Origin: CAISIP01 sp963974265
GTDB lineage: Bacteria > Pseudomonadota > Gammaproteobacteria > Burkholderiales > Burkholderiaceae_C
NCBI GenBank assembly: GCA_963974265.1
Contig: CAXBDR010000081.1
Coordinates: forward strand, 1 to 17,806
Direction of reading: 5' to 3'
Length of the DNA stretch: 17,806 nucleotides
In this document: positions 1 to 9,324 of the stretch, in pieces
Numbering within the stretch: position 1 is the first letter of the stretch
Layout: each line of letters opens with the position of its first letter
Position numbers and translations under genes: made by a program
Notes under the pieces: generated by a model
What the model was told of the DNA's origin: nothing
Databases searched by the model: none
Seen by the model: only the letters and a program-made list of their open reading frames with translations

Positions 1-182
1 ACCAGCAGATCAAGTTCGACGCGAGTTGGGAGACCCGGGTCGTCGAGCGCATCCTGCACAACCTGAGCCTGTTGTTCAATCGCAGTTTCGCGACCGTTCA
101 GGAGCTCAACAAGTACCGCAAGGAAATCAGCCGCGAGAGCGCGCGGCAGGCGACCGCCGACGTCCTACCAGGTTCGGCCTGA
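1..182 (+). CDS. C-terminal end of an unidentified protein (5' end outside window)
   Basis: An open frame enters the window (complete codons from base 3) and ends at TGA 180-182, giving about 59 residues. The peptide is charged and probably helical, beginning QQIKFDASWETRVVERILHN and ending in DVLPGSA. It has arginine/glutamate-rich stretches and no membrane segment. I do not recognise a family from this tail, and no catalytic motif is visible. The frame carries the GC-rich codon pattern of the neighbouring genes, which supports it being coding. Its last 18 bases overlap the 3' end of the convergent HD-GYP-like gene on the other strand. Confidence 0.6.
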   Translation, partial: QQIKFDASWETRVVERILHNLSLLFNRSFATVQELNKYRKEISRESARQATADVLPGSA

Positions 183-1400
183 GGCGGTCGGGCCGGCGGT
201 CAGGGTCAGCATCCGGTCGAGCTGGATCTTGACCTTGCACTCGCCGGGCGCAACGCCGCCGACGATGCGACACTCGCGCGCGCTGGTGTCGCGGATCGCA
301 TGTTCGCCGGTTGCGATGCCGTCCGGGTTGACGAGCACCGCCACCCGCGGCATGGTCGTGTTGGCGCCGCGACGCACCACCACACCGATCTCCTGGTTGG
401 CCAGTCGCACCATGGTGCCGGGCGAATACACACCGACGGCCTTGATCAACGCCGCCCCAGCCTCGTCTGTGGCACGTTGCTCGTCGAAATAGATCGCCTG
501 CATCGCCGCGGCAGCCGAGTCGGGCCGTCGCGACGCGCGCGGCGACAGATGGGCGGCGAACTTGTCGGCGCGTTGCAGCAGCCGCGCCATGCGCTGTCCC
601 CGGCTGCGCGAGGCCAGATCGCCGGGGCCGGTGTTGTGGTGATCGCGCACCGCCTCCAGGCAATCGGCGTCGCGCACGCCGAATCCGCGCAGCAACGCCT
701 CGGAGCGGCTGGCGTGTTGCTCGATCAGGTCGCGCTGCGCCGGCGTCGGCGGGTCGTTCTGCGACGCCAGCCGGTCCTGGATGTCGGTCATGGAGATGTT
801 CATCGTCAGCGCCGCCTTGCACACGCTGTCTTCCATCTCCGGGGGCCAGCCCAGCACGTCGCGCGCCGCCAGGCCGCAGATCACGCTGACCAGCATCGAG
901 TGGGTCGCGCTGTAGAGCTGGATCTCGCTGCCGGCCAGGTGGAACAGTGCGAACAAGGCGCCGTCCGGATTGCGCTGCGATTGCTGGCTCAGGCGCGACT
1001 GCAGCCGCTCCAGCGCCTCGACGAAATGTTCGCCGTCGAGGTCGCGCAGCAGGCGGTTGCCCTGCACCTGCAGGTCCAGCCAGTCGAGTTCATCGCCGAG
1101 CGTGCGGTTGCGCGGCGGCGTCAGCTCGCCGGTGGTGAGCTGGGCCTGGGCGATCTTGCCCAGCGGGCGTTCGTCACGCACGAGTTCGTGCAGCTTGCCG
1201 ACAAAGGCCTTCTGGTGCCGCTCGGATTCGGACACGTCGACGAAAAAGCCCTTGCCCCGACCGCGAACCGCTTCGAGGTCGTCACGCGTCACGATGACGT
1301 ATCCCTTGCGCGCCAGCAGCGCACCGGTTTCGTCGCGCAGCGAGAATGGCAGCGGCTGTCCGATGACGATGGATTCGTGGGTGACTTGGACCAGGTTCAT
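165..1400 (-). CDS. Degenerate HD-GYP-like domain protein, probably catalytically inactive
   Basis: This encodes a 411-residue soluble protein. Residues about 1-60 form a small N-terminal domain (GALLARKGYVIVTRDDLEAV, then GFFVDVSES) like the one preceding many HD-GYP domains. Residues about 160-320 follow the HD-GYP helical layout: H167 at the first histidine position, H229 in EQHAS, H254-H255 in VRDHHN, and RADKFAAHLSPR around 277-288. The signature HD pair is replaced by M200-N201 (ALTMNIS where HDIG is expected). The GYP loop is absent, with HHNTGPG replacing the usual HHExxDGxGYP. Active HD-GYP proteins hydrolyse cyclic di-GMP with a metal centre. Loss of the HD ligands argues for a binding or signalling role, which is inference. 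The ATG at 1400 is the first in-frame start and has no clear Shine-Dalgarno. The 150-bp gap to glnE (1401-1550) shows no gene or convincing terminator. The two genes are co-oriented and might be co-transcribed. Confidence 0.82.
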   Translation of the reverse strand: MNLVQVTHESIVIGQPLPFSLRDETGALLARKGYVIVTRDDLEAVRGRGKGFFVDVSESERHQKAFVGKLHELVRDERPLGKIAQAQLTTGELTPPRNRTLGDELDWLDLQVQGNRLLRDLDGEHFVEALERLQSRLSQQSQRNPDGALFALFHLAGSEIQLYSATHSMLVSVICGLAARDVLGWPPEMEDSVCKAALTMNISMTDIQDRLASQNDPPTPAQRDLIEQHASRSEALLRGFGVRDADCLEAVRDHHNTGPGDLASRSRGQRMARLLQRADKFAAHLSPRASRRPDSAAAAMQAIYFDEQRATDEAGAALIKAVGVYSPGTMVRLANQEIGVVVRRGANTTMPRVAVLVNPDGIATGEHAIRDTSARECRIVGGVAPGECKVKIQLDRMLTLTAGPTASGRTW

Positions 1401-1550
1401 GGTGGCTGGGGATCGGGCGAAGTCGACGCGACAACACGGCGACGGCCATCCAGCATACCGGCAATGCCGATCGGCGATCGGTTTCGTCGGGCCCGGAACA
1501 CCCCGCTTTTTCGATGTTCGGGTCGCGTCTGCGTGCGGCGGCTCACGCCG

Positions 1551-4340
1551 TCACGGCCGGGAGGTACCGAAGGCCGCATGCCACAAGGCCAGCACCGCGT
1601 CGCGGTGGGTGTCGAGTTCTCCGGCCGGCACCTGCGTCGTCTCCTCGTTCAGTCGCGCGTGGTGCTGCACCTTGCGCAAGGCGCGGTAGGCCTGGGCCGC
1701 GGCGGTGCCGATGCCATCGGGCAGCAGGCCAACGGACTGGGCGCGTTGCAGCAGCGCGATATTGCCGGCGTTGGCCACCAGTTCCTCATGGTGCGCGGCT
1801 TGGGACAACACCAGGTACTGCACGACGAACTCCACGTCGACCATGCCGCCCGGGCTGTGCTTGACGTCGAACCGGCCTTCGCGCACCGGATGGGCGGCGC
1901 GTACCTTCTCGCGCATCGCAACGATCTCCTCGCGCAGCTTGTCGGCGTCGCGCGGCGCGGTGACGACCCCGCGGCGGATGGCGTCGAAGCGCGCACGCAT
2001 GGTGTCGTCGCCGAGCACGAATCGTGCGCGCGTCATGGCCTGGTGTTCCCAGGTCCAGGCGGTATTGCTGCCGCGCTTTTGCTGGTAGCCGGCGAAGGCC
2101 TCGAAGCTGGTGACCAGCAAGCCCGAGTTGCCGTTCGGGCGCAACGCGGTGTCGATTTCGTACAGGTCACCTTCGCCGGTCTTGACGGTGAGCCAGTTGA
2201 TCAGCTTGCGCACGAAGGTCGCGTAGATCTCGGCCGCGTTCTCGTCGTCGTCCTCGTAGACGAAGACGATGTCCAGGTCGCTGCCATACCCCAGCTCCAT
2301 GCCACCGAGCTTGCCGTAGGCGATGACGGCCAGCTGGGCGGTTTCGCGATGCCGGTTGCGCAGCCGGCTCCAGCACCAGCGCGAGGTCACGCGCAGGATG
2401 GACAGCGCCAGTGCGCTGAGGTCGTCGGCGACCTGTTCGACCGTCAACACGCCTTCGACATCACGCGCCAGCGTGCGGAACACCTCGGCATGGTGGGCGC
2501 GCCGCAGCAGGTTGAGCAGTGTCTCGTCGTCGTCTTCTTCGGTGATATGCAACGCGTTGCGGCGTTGTTCGAGCTCATGCTCGAATTCGGTCGGCTGGAA
2601 ACGCTCGGCCAGCATCGCGTGATTGGCCAGTTCGTCGATCACGCCCGGATGCAGCAACAGGTAACGTGCGGGCCACTTGGCATTGCCCAGCAGTCGCAGC
2701 AGCCGCTGGTGCACCGCGGGGCGCTCGAGCAGCAAGGCCAGGTAACTCTCGCGGCGCAGCAGCGGCTCGATCCAGTCGGCCAGCCGCACGCCCGCCTCCT
2801 CGGTGATCGTGGTCTCGGCGATCCAGGTCACGGTGCGGCTGATCAGCCGGAACAGCCGCAACCGCGACTCGTCGCGCAAGGCCAGGAAGCGCGGGTTGTC
2901 GCGCCAGCTCGCGACGCGTTCGCGCAGCCCCGAGGGCAGCGTGTCCAGGAATTCCTCGAAGCCGGTCGGTGTGGCCAGCGCCGAACTGGCCCCGTTGCAG
3001 GATTTGCAGTCCGGCTTGCCGCCGCCGAGCAGGGCGTCGAACTCGTGGGCGACGAATTCCCGGTGCCGGTCGAGCTCGGCCAGGAAGGCGCCGGCCGATG
3101 CATGTCCCATCGCGTGGGCGATCCAGTGCAGGTCGTCGTCGCGCGTGGGCAAGACATGGGTCTGCATGTCATCGAGGTACTGGATGCGGTGCTCGAGCTG
3201 GCGCAGGAACAGGTAGGCGGCCGACAAGGCGTCGACCGTCTCCTGCGACATCAGGCCCGCGCGCATCAGGCGCGGCAAGGCGTCGAGCGTGGCGCGGGTG
3301 CGCAGTTCGGGGAACTGGCCGCCGCGCACCACCTGCAGCAGCTGCACGATGAATTCGATCTCGCGGATGCCGCCGCGTGACAACTTCACGTCGTTGGTGC
3401 GTTCCGGGCGGCCGGAGCTGCGCCGCGCTGCATGTTCGCGAATCTGCCGGTGCAACACCCGCAGCGAATCGAACACGTTGTAGTCGAGGTAGCGCCGGAA
3501 CACGAAGGGCAGGACCGTCGGCCGCAAGTTGCCGGCCGAGCCTTCGCCGACACAGCGGGTCGGCGCAACGACGCGGCTCTTGAGCCAGGCGAAACGCTCC
3601 CATTCCCGCCCCTGGACATGGAAATATTCTTCCAGCGCACCGAGCGAGATCGCCGGTGGACCGGAGTTGCCGTTCGGTCGCAAGGCCAGGTCGACCCGGA
3701 ACACGAAGCCGTGTTCGGTGGTGTCGCCCACGATTGCATACACGGCGCGTACGGCCTTGCCGAAATACTCCTGGTTCGAGATCTTGCCGCGACCTTGCCC
3801 GTTGCCCGCGGTTTCGCCGTCCTGGTCGTAGACATAGATCAGGTCGATGTCGCTGGAGACGTTGAGCTCGCGCGCACCCAGCTTGCCCATGCCCACGATC
3901 CAGATCTGCGCCCGCTGGCCGTCGGCGCCCATGGGTGCGCCATGTTGCGCGTCGAGCTGGCCCAGCACGTGGTTGCAGGCCGTATCGAGCGCGAACTCGG
4001 CCAGTTCGGTCATCGCCAGCGTGACCTGCTGCACGCTCGCCTGGCCATCGCAGTCCAGTGCCATCAGGCGCTCGAGCACCACCTGGCGCACGATGCGCAA
4101 TGCCGATCCGAGGTCGACGCCGTTGTCGGTCAACGTCCCGAACAGGGATTCACAGGCGGCGCGTGACGGCACACCCGCAGCGAGCAGCGCGCGCTCGGCC
4201 TCGTAGCGCCGGCGTATGCGCTGGCCGAAGCGGGAATATTCCGACAACGCGGGCGACACCACCAAAGCGGCATTGCCGGACTGATTCTGCGCCTGTACGG
4301 CAACGGCCCCGAGGCCACCTTCTTCAAGCTTGGCGGTCAT
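1551..4340 (-). CDS. glnE: Bifunctional glutamine synthetase adenylyltransferase/adenylyl-removing enzyme GlnE
   Basis: GlnE adenylylates glutamine synthetase to switch it off under nitrogen excess and removes the AMP under nitrogen limitation, responding to PII and glutamine in the cytoplasm. The 929-residue length matches the family (about 945 in E. coli). The two nucleotidyltransferase halves are visible. The N-terminal adenylyl-removing half has GMGKLGARELNVSSDIDL at about 150-167, with the metal-binding DxD at 164-166, then LRPNGNSGPPAIS. The C-terminal adenylylating half has AYGKLGGMELGYGSDLD near 673-688, then LRPNGNSGLLVTS and the conserved WTWEHQAMTRAR. Both active sites look intact. 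The start at 4340 has an AGGA element just upstream, although closely spaced. The gene is head to head with yhdP, only 27 bp apart, so its promoter must lie at least partly within the yhdP 5' coding region. No frameshift is seen. Confidence 0.97.
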   Translation of the reverse strand: MTAKLEEGGLGAVAVQAQNQSGNAALVVSPALSEYSRFGQRIRRRYEAERALLAAGVPSRAACESLFGTLTDNGVDLGSALRIVRQVVLERLMALDCDGQASVQQVTLAMTELAEFALDTACNHVLGQLDAQHGAPMGADGQRAQIWIVGMGKLGARELNVSSDIDLIYVYDQDGETAGNGQGRGKISNQEYFGKAVRAVYAIVGDTTEHGFVFRVDLALRPNGNSGPPAISLGALEEYFHVQGREWERFAWLKSRVVAPTRCVGEGSAGNLRPTVLPFVFRRYLDYNVFDSLRVLHRQIREHAARRSSGRPERTNDVKLSRGGIREIEFIVQLLQVVRGGQFPELRTRATLDALPRLMRAGLMSQETVDALSAAYLFLRQLEHRIQYLDDMQTHVLPTRDDDLHWIAHAMGHASAGAFLAELDRHREFVAHEFDALLGGGKPDCKSCNGASSALATPTGFEEFLDTLPSGLRERVASWRDNPRFLALRDESRLRLFRLISRTVTWIAETTITEEAGVRLADWIEPLLRRESYLALLLERPAVHQRLLRLLGNAKWPARYLLLHPGVIDELANHAMLAERFQPTEFEHELEQRRNALHITEEDDDETLLNLLRRAHHAEVFRTLARDVEGVLTVEQVADDLSALALSILRVTSRWCWSRLRNRHRETAQLAVIAYGKLGGMELGYGSDLDIVFVYEDDDENAAEIYATFVRKLINWLTVKTGEGDLYEIDTALRPNGNSGLLVTSFEAFAGYQQKRGSNTAWTWEHQAMTRARFVLGDDTMRARFDAIRRGVVTAPRDADKLREEIVAMREKVRAAHPVREGRFDVKHSPGGMVDVEFVVQYLVLSQAAHHEELVANAGNIALLQRAQSVGLLPDGIGTAAAQAYRALRKVQHHARLNEETTQVPAGELDTHRDAVLALWHAAFGTSRP

Positions 4341-4367
4341 AATTCCTGTGTCGATCGCGCACGCACG

Positions 4368-7300
4368 ATGAATGAACTGACGCCCGCAACCCCTCCCACA
4401 CGGCTTCTGAGAAGCCTGGCGTTCGTGGCACGCTGGCTTCTGGCTCTGTTGTTGCTGGCATGGTTGCTTCTCGCGGCGTCATGGGGCACCCTGCATCTGG
4501 TGATTGTGCCGCGAATCGGCGAGCTGCGTCCGCAGCTGGAGGCGGCCGCCACGCGGGTGGCCGGCATGCCGGTGCGCATCGAATCGATCACCGCGTACTC
4601 CACCAGCCTGCTGCCCGCGTTCGAGCTCGGCAACGTCCGGCTGCTCGACGCGCAGGGCCGCGAGGCACTGCGGTTGCCGCGCATCCTGGTTTCGCTGTCG
4701 CCGCGGGCACTGCTCAAGCGCACCTTCGACCAGGTCCTGGTGGACAGTCCCGTGCTCGATGTACGGCGCACGGCCGACGGGCGGATCCGGGTGGCGGGCC
4801 TGGACGTGTCCCAGGGCCAGGGCCCGGAGCCGGACGACGCCTTGCTCGACCGCATCTTCTCGCAGCCGGAGTTCGTCATCCGCGGCGGTTCGGTGGTCTG
4901 GACCGACGAGATGCGCGACATGCCGCCACTGGCATTGCAGTCGGTCGACATGGTGTTGCGCAACCGATCGCGGGTGCATGAAATCCGGCTGGATGCGACG
5001 CCGCCCGCATCCTGGGGCGATCGTTTCCAGGTCATGGCGCGGTTCGAGCAGCCGTTTCTGTCGGTGGGCAGTGGGCGCTGGCAGGAGTGGAAGGGTCAGG
5101 TGTACGCCGATTTTGCAAGGGTCGACGTGGCGCGGCTCAAGCAATATGCGGATCCGGGGGTGGACATCGACCAGGGGCGGGGCGCCGTTCGTGCATGGCT
5201 CGACGTCGAGCGTGGCCGGCTGAGCGGGGTCACCGCCGACCTGTCCCTGGGCCAGGTCGCCGTGCGACTGGCCCCCGAACTGCAGCCGCTGCAGCTGGCC
5301 ACGATGTCGGGCCGCCTGAGTGGCCGCCTGGGCGACGACGCACGGGAATTCGCCACGCGCGACCTGGCCTTCCAGACACAGGACGGCATTCGCTGGCCCG
5401 GCGGCAACCTGAGCCTGAAGCAGACGCTGGCAAGCGCGCAAGGGCCCGCATCGGGCGATCTGCAAGCCGATCAACTGGACCTGTCCGCATTGGCGCAGAT
5501 CGCCACCCGGCTGCCACTCGACGCCCAGTGGCACCAGGCGCTGGCGCGGCATCGTCCGTCCGGCCTGGTCGAGTCGGTCCGGCTGCAGTGGCAACAGCCG
5601 GGTGCGGGCAAGGCGATGACCTACCAGGCCGACGGGCGCGTGCAACGCCTGTCGTTGCGCTCGGTTCCGGACACCAGCGGGGCGCCGGCGGGTTCGACCC
5701 GCTCGATCGGCACGCCCGGGGTCCAGGGCCTGGGCCTGGTGTTCTCGTTCAATGAATCCGGCGGCAAGGCGAGCCTGGAGATGACCGATGGTGGCATCGA
5801 CCTTCCGGGCATCTTCCAGGAGACGCTGGTGCCGTTCAAGCGCCTGTCCGGCGACCTGAGCTGGCAGTTGCGGGGCGAATCCATGCAGGTGCAGCTGTCC
5901 CGGCTGCAGTTCAGCAACGCGGACACGGAAGGCACGCTCGACCTGCAGTGGCAGACCAGCGATCCGGCGCGTTCGCAGAGCCGGTCGCGCTTCCCCGGGC
6001 TGCTGGACATGCAGGGCCGGCTGAGCCGGGCCAATGGCGCCCGCGTGTTCCGTTACCTGCCGCTGGTGATGGAGCCCGAGGCGCGCAATTACGTACGCGA
6101 CGCGGTGCAGGCCGGCGTGGCGTCCGACGTACGGTTCAAGGTCAAGGGCGATCTGTGGGACGTGCCCTTCCCCGAAGCGAACCAGGGCGAATTCCTGATC
6201 ACCGCGCAGGTCAGCGGGGCGACACTGGCCTATGTCCCGCGCAGCCTGCAAACGGCCGACAGCCGGCCCTGGCCGGTGGCAACCCGCCTGTCCGGTGAAT
6301 TGGTGATCGATCGCCAGAGCCTGAAGGTGCGGGGCGCCCGTGCCAGCCTGGCGGGTTCGCCGGCGCTGCAGATCACCCGCGCCGATGCCGTCATCGCCGA
6401 TCTGGCAAACAGTGTCGTCGCGGTCGACCTCGAGGTCCGCGGTCCGCTGCCCGAGTTGCTGGGGTTTGCGAACGACTCGCCGGTGGGCGCGCTGACCGAG
6501 CAGGCGCTGGCCCGTGTCGTTGCCACCGGCCCGGCCGAGTTGCGACTCAAGCTGGAGGTGCCGGTGGACGATGTCGATCGCACGCGGGTGCAGGGAAACG
6601 TGCAACTGCAAGGCAACGATCTGCTGATCACGCCCGACCTGCCCCGGCTGGCACGCGCACGCGGCACCGTGGGTTTTACCGAGGGCGGCTTCAGTGTCAC
6701 GGGCGTGCAGGCCGGCATGCTCGGCGGCGAGGTGCGCATCGACGGCGGCTCGCAGTCCGGCGCCGGGGCTCCGGACATGTTGTTTCGCCTGAAGGGCACG
6801 GCCAGTGCCGAGGGCCTGCGCCAGGCGCGCACGCTGGGCGTGGTGCCGCGCCTGGCCCGGCAGATGTCCGGCAGTGCGAGTTACGACGCCAGCATCGGGC
6901 TGCGCGCTGGCGTGCCCGAGATCGCCATCACCAGCTCGCTGGCGGGCATGGCACTGAACCTGCCGGCGCCCCTGGGCAAGCCGGCCGAGCAGGCGCTGGC
7001 GCTGCGTTTGGAGACGGCGCCGCTGCCGGCCGATGGCGGAGCAGGCGCGGGACCGCCACGGGACCAGCTGGCGCTCGAACTCGGGCGTGTCGTGTCGGTC
7101 CGCTACCAGCGCGATACCTCCGGTGCCGAGCCGAGGGTATTGCGCGGCGCCATCGTGGTGGGTGCGACGGACACCGAGGCGGCGCCACTGCCTCGCGACG
7201 GGGTCACCGCGCTGGTGCGCCTCGATACCGTGGACGTGGATGCCTGGGAACGCCTGGCGGCCCAGGTCGGTGGCGATGCGGCGGTTTTCGGCGGGTCGGC

Positions 7301-8477
7301 GGGCGCCGTCCAGACGTATTGGCCGACCAGCGTCGCCCTGCGAGCCCGCTCCTTCACGGCCGCGGGCCGCACGTTGAACGACCTGGTGGCCGGAGGATCG
7401 CGCGACGGCGCGGTGTGGCGGGTCAATCTCGATGCGCGCGAACTCGATGGATATGCCGAATACCGCCCATCCGCCGGCCAGGGCGCGGGCCGGCTGTTTG
7501 CGCGGCTGTCCCGGCTGACGCTCGCGCCGTCGGTTGCCAGCGATGTCGAGAGCCTGCTCGACGAACAGCCCCAGTCCATTCCCGCACTCGACATCGTGGT
7601 CGAGGAACTCGACCTGCGGGGTCGCAAGCTCGGCCGTGTCGAGGTCGATGCGGTCAATCGCGCGGTGGCCGGCGGCGGTGCGGCCAGTCGCGAATGGCGG
7701 CTGAACCGCTTCGACGTGATATCGCCGGAGGCGGTGTTCCGCGCCACCGGAAACTGGGTACCCCTGCAGGCGCAGTCGGCGACGACCCCGTCGCGACGGC
7801 GCACCGTGATGAATTTCCAGCTCGACATTCAGAACGCGGGTGGACTGCTGGCGCGGTTCGGCATGCAGGACCTGGTGCGTCGCGGCAAGGGGCAGATGCA
7901 GGGCCAGGTGGCGTGGGTCGGGTCGCCGTTGTCGCTGGACTACGCGACGCTGGCCGGCAGCTTCAACGTCAATGTCGAAAACGGGCAGTTCCTCAAGGCC
8001 GATCCGGGCCTGGCCAAGTTGTTGGGGGTGCTCAGCCTGCAATCGCTGCCACGGCGGCTGGTGCTCGATTTTCGTGACGTGTTCAGCGAAGGTTTCGTGT
8101 TCGACTTCTTCCGCGGCGACGTGCGCATCGATCAAGGTGTCGCCTACTCGAGCAACCTGCAGATGAAAGGTGTCAACGCCGCGGTGCTGATGGAAGGCCA
8201 GGCCGACCTGTACCGGGAAACCCAGGACATCCGGGTGGTGGTGGTGCCGGAGATCAACGCAGGTACCGCGTCGCTGATTGCCGCGGCGATCAATCCCGCG
8301 GTCGGGCTGGGCTCGTTCCTGGCACAGTTCGTGTTGCGCAAGCCGTTGATGGAGGCTGCCACGCAGGAGTTCCACATCGACGGCAGCTGGGTCGAACCCC
8401 GCATCCAGCGGGTGGGTGACAAGTCCGCCGCGGACGGCAAGACCGATCCCGCACCGGTCACGGCGCCTGCCCGATGA
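4368..8477 (+). CDS. yhdP: YhdP family AsmA-like phospholipid transport protein
   Basis: This is a 1369-residue protein of the YhdP (DUF3971/AsmA-like) family. These are inner-membrane-anchored, periplasm-spanning proteins that act with TamB and YdbH in moving phospholipids to the outer membrane. One N-terminal membrane segment lies at about residues 17-43 (LALLLLAWLLLAASWGTLHL), preceded by a basic TRLLR stretch. A very long periplasmic part follows, rich in alternating beta-strand patterns. The conserved C-terminal AsmA block lies at about 1180-1350, with the recognisable SLDYATLAGSFNVNVENGQF, LGVLSLQSLPRRLVLDFRDV, GFVFDFFRGDVRIDQG and NPAVGLGSFLAQFVLRKPL. Length is close to E. coli YhdP (about 1266) and typical for betaproteobacteria. 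The ATG at 4368 places the basic-hydrophobic anchor correctly but has no clear Shine-Dalgarno. The nitrilase-family gene follows after 13 bp, so the two are probably one transcript. Confidence 0.94.
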   Translation: MNELTPATPPTRLLRSLAFVARWLLALLLLAWLLLAASWGTLHLVIVPRIGELRPQLEAAATRVAGMPVRIESITAYSTSLLPAFELGNVRLLDAQGREALRLPRILVSLSPRALLKRTFDQVLVDSPVLDVRRTADGRIRVAGLDVSQGQGPEPDDALLDRIFSQPEFVIRGGSVVWTDEMRDMPPLALQSVDMVLRNRSRVHEIRLDATPPASWGDRFQVMARFEQPFLSVGSGRWQEWKGQVYADFARVDVARLKQYADPGVDIDQGRGAVRAWLDVERGRLSGVTADLSLGQVAVRLAPELQPLQLATMSGRLSGRLGDDAREFATRDLAFQTQDGIRWPGGNLSLKQTLASAQGPASGDLQADQLDLSALAQIATRLPLDAQWHQALARHRPSGLVESVRLQWQQPGAGKAMTYQADGRVQRLSLRSVPDTSGAPAGSTRSIGTPGVQGLGLVFSFNESGGKASLEMTDGGIDLPGIFQETLVPFKRLSGDLSWQLRGESMQVQLSRLQFSNADTEGTLDLQWQTSDPARSQSRSRFPGLLDMQGRLSRANGARVFRYLPLVMEPEARNYVRDAVQAGVASDVRFKVKGDLWDVPFPEANQGEFLITAQVSGATLAYVPRSLQTADSRPWPVATRLSGELVIDRQSLKVRGARASLAGSPALQITRADAVIADLANSVVAVDLEVRGPLPELLGFANDSPVGALTEQALARVVATGPAELRLKLEVPVDDVDRTRVQGNVQLQGNDLLITPDLPRLARARGTVGFTEGGFSVTGVQAGMLGGEVRIDGGSQSGAGAPDMLFRLKGTASAEGLRQARTLGVVPRLARQMSGSASYDASIGLRAGVPEIAITSSLAGMALNLPAPLGKPAEQALALRLETAPLPADGGAGAGPPRDQLALELGRVVSVRYQRDTSGAEPRVLRGAIVVGATDTEAAPLPRDGVTALVRLDTVDVDAWERLAAQVGGDAAVFGGSAGAVQTYWPTSVALRARSFTAAGRTLNDLVAGGSRDGAVWRVNLDARELDGYAEYRPSAGQGAGRLFARLSRLTLAPSVASDVESLLDEQPQSIPALDIVVEELDLRGRKLGRVEVDAVNRAVAGGGAASREWRLNRFDVISPEAVFRATGNWVPLQAQSATTPSRRRTVMNFQLDIQNAGGLLARFGMQDLVRRGKGQMQGQVAWVGSPLSLDYATLAGSFNVNVENGQFLKADPGLAKLLGVLSLQSLPRRLVLDFRDVFSEGFVFDFFRGDVRIDQGVAYSSNLQMKGVNAAVLMEGQADLYRETQDIRVVVVPEINAGTASLIAAAINPAVGLGSFLAQFVLRKPLMEAATQEFHIDGSWVEPRIQRVGDKSAADGKTDPAPVTAPAR

Positions 8478-8490
8478 AAGGAAGAACGAC

Positions 8491-9324
8491 ATGAAAGTTG
8501 CCACCGTGCAGATGGTTTCTGCCACCGGGCTGCAGGCCAACCTCGATCGCGCCGGCGAACTGCTGGCGCAGGCAGCGGCCGCAGGCGCCGAGTTGGCGGT
8601 GTTGCCGGAGTATTTCTGCCTGCTGGGTCACCGCGACAAGGACAAGCTGGGCATTCGCGAACCGTTTGGCGATGGCCCGATCCAGCGGTTCCTGTCCGAC
8701 GCCGCCCGCCGGATGGACATGTGGATCGTCGGGGGGACCCTGCCATTGACGATCGAGACCGGATCGCCGCAGGACCGCGAACAACGCGTCACCAACAGTT
8801 CGCTGGTGTTCGGTCCCGACGGCGCCTGCGTGCGGCGCTACGACAAGATCCACCTGTTCAAGTTCGACAACGGCAAGGAGCGATTCGACGAGTCCCGGGT
8901 GTTGTTGCGCGGAACCGAGCCGGTGACGTTCAGCCTGCCCTCGCGCGACGGCCATACCTGGACCGTGGGCATGAGCGTGTGTTACGACCTGCGATTCCCG
9001 GAGTTGTACCGGGGCCATGCCCGCGCCGGCGCCGACCTGCTGCTGGTGCCCAGCGCCTTCACCTGGACCACGGGCCAGGCGCACTGGGAGTTGCTGCTGC
9101 GCGCGCGGGCGGTCGAGAACCTGGCCTATGTGGCCGCGCCTGCCCAGGGCGGCATGCACGAGAACGGTCGCCGTACCTGGGGCCACAGCATGGTGGTCGA
9201 TCCCTGGGGCGACATCCTGTGCCAGCGGGACGAAGGCGACGGCGTCGATGTCGCGGACCTGACGCACGCGCGACTGGCGCAGGTGCGGCTGCAGCTGCCG
9301 GCGCTGGAGCACCGGGTGTTATGA
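8491..9324 (+). CDS. Carbon-nitrogen hydrolase, Nit1-type (probable deaminated glutathione amidase)
   Basis: This 277-residue cytoplasmic enzyme belongs to the nitrilase superfamily. The Glu-Lys-Cys triad is visible: E40 in LAVLPEYF, K119 in RYDKIHLF and C164 in MSVCYDLRFPELYR. The signature YDKIHLF, SVCYDLRFPELYRG, PSAFTWTTGQAHWELLLRAR and AQGGMHENGRRTWGHSMVVD resemble the Nit1/YbeM branch. That branch repairs deaminated glutathione by amide hydrolysis. The exact substrate is inferred from this resemblance, and another omega-amidase-like activity is possible. The start at ATG 8491 is chosen over an upstream in-frame start at 8416 for two reasons. AAAGGAAG lies just before 8491, and the protein then begins with the family-typical MKVATVQMVS. 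It sits 13 bp after the yhdP stop. A yhdP-nitrilase pairing is common in betaproteobacteria. Confidence 0.93.
   Translation: MKVATVQMVSATGLQANLDRAGELLAQAAAAGAELAVLPEYFCLLGHRDKDKLGIREPFGDGPIQRFLSDAARRMDMWIVGGTLPLTIETGSPQDREQRVTNSSLVFGPDGACVRRYDKIHLFKFDNGKERFDESRVLLRGTEPVTFSLPSRDGHTWTVGMSVCYDLRFPELYRGHARAGADLLLVPSAFTWTTGQAHWELLLRARAVENLAYVAAPAQGGMHENGRRTWGHSMVVDPWGDILCQRDEGDGVDVADLTHARLAQVRLQLPALEHRVL

Noticed and set aside
300..3380. A 1026-codon open frame on the plus strand opposite the HD-GYP-like gene and glnE
   Set aside because: It spans two real minus-strand genes and the gap between them, and its composition is typical of antisense shadow. No recognisable domain.
4479..8540. A 1353-codon open frame on the minus strand opposite yhdP
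   Set aside because: It mirrors the codon pattern of yhdP in GC-rich DNA, is rich in Arg/His/Gln/Ala without domains, and yhdP has clear family motifs. Long antisense frames are expected at this GC content.
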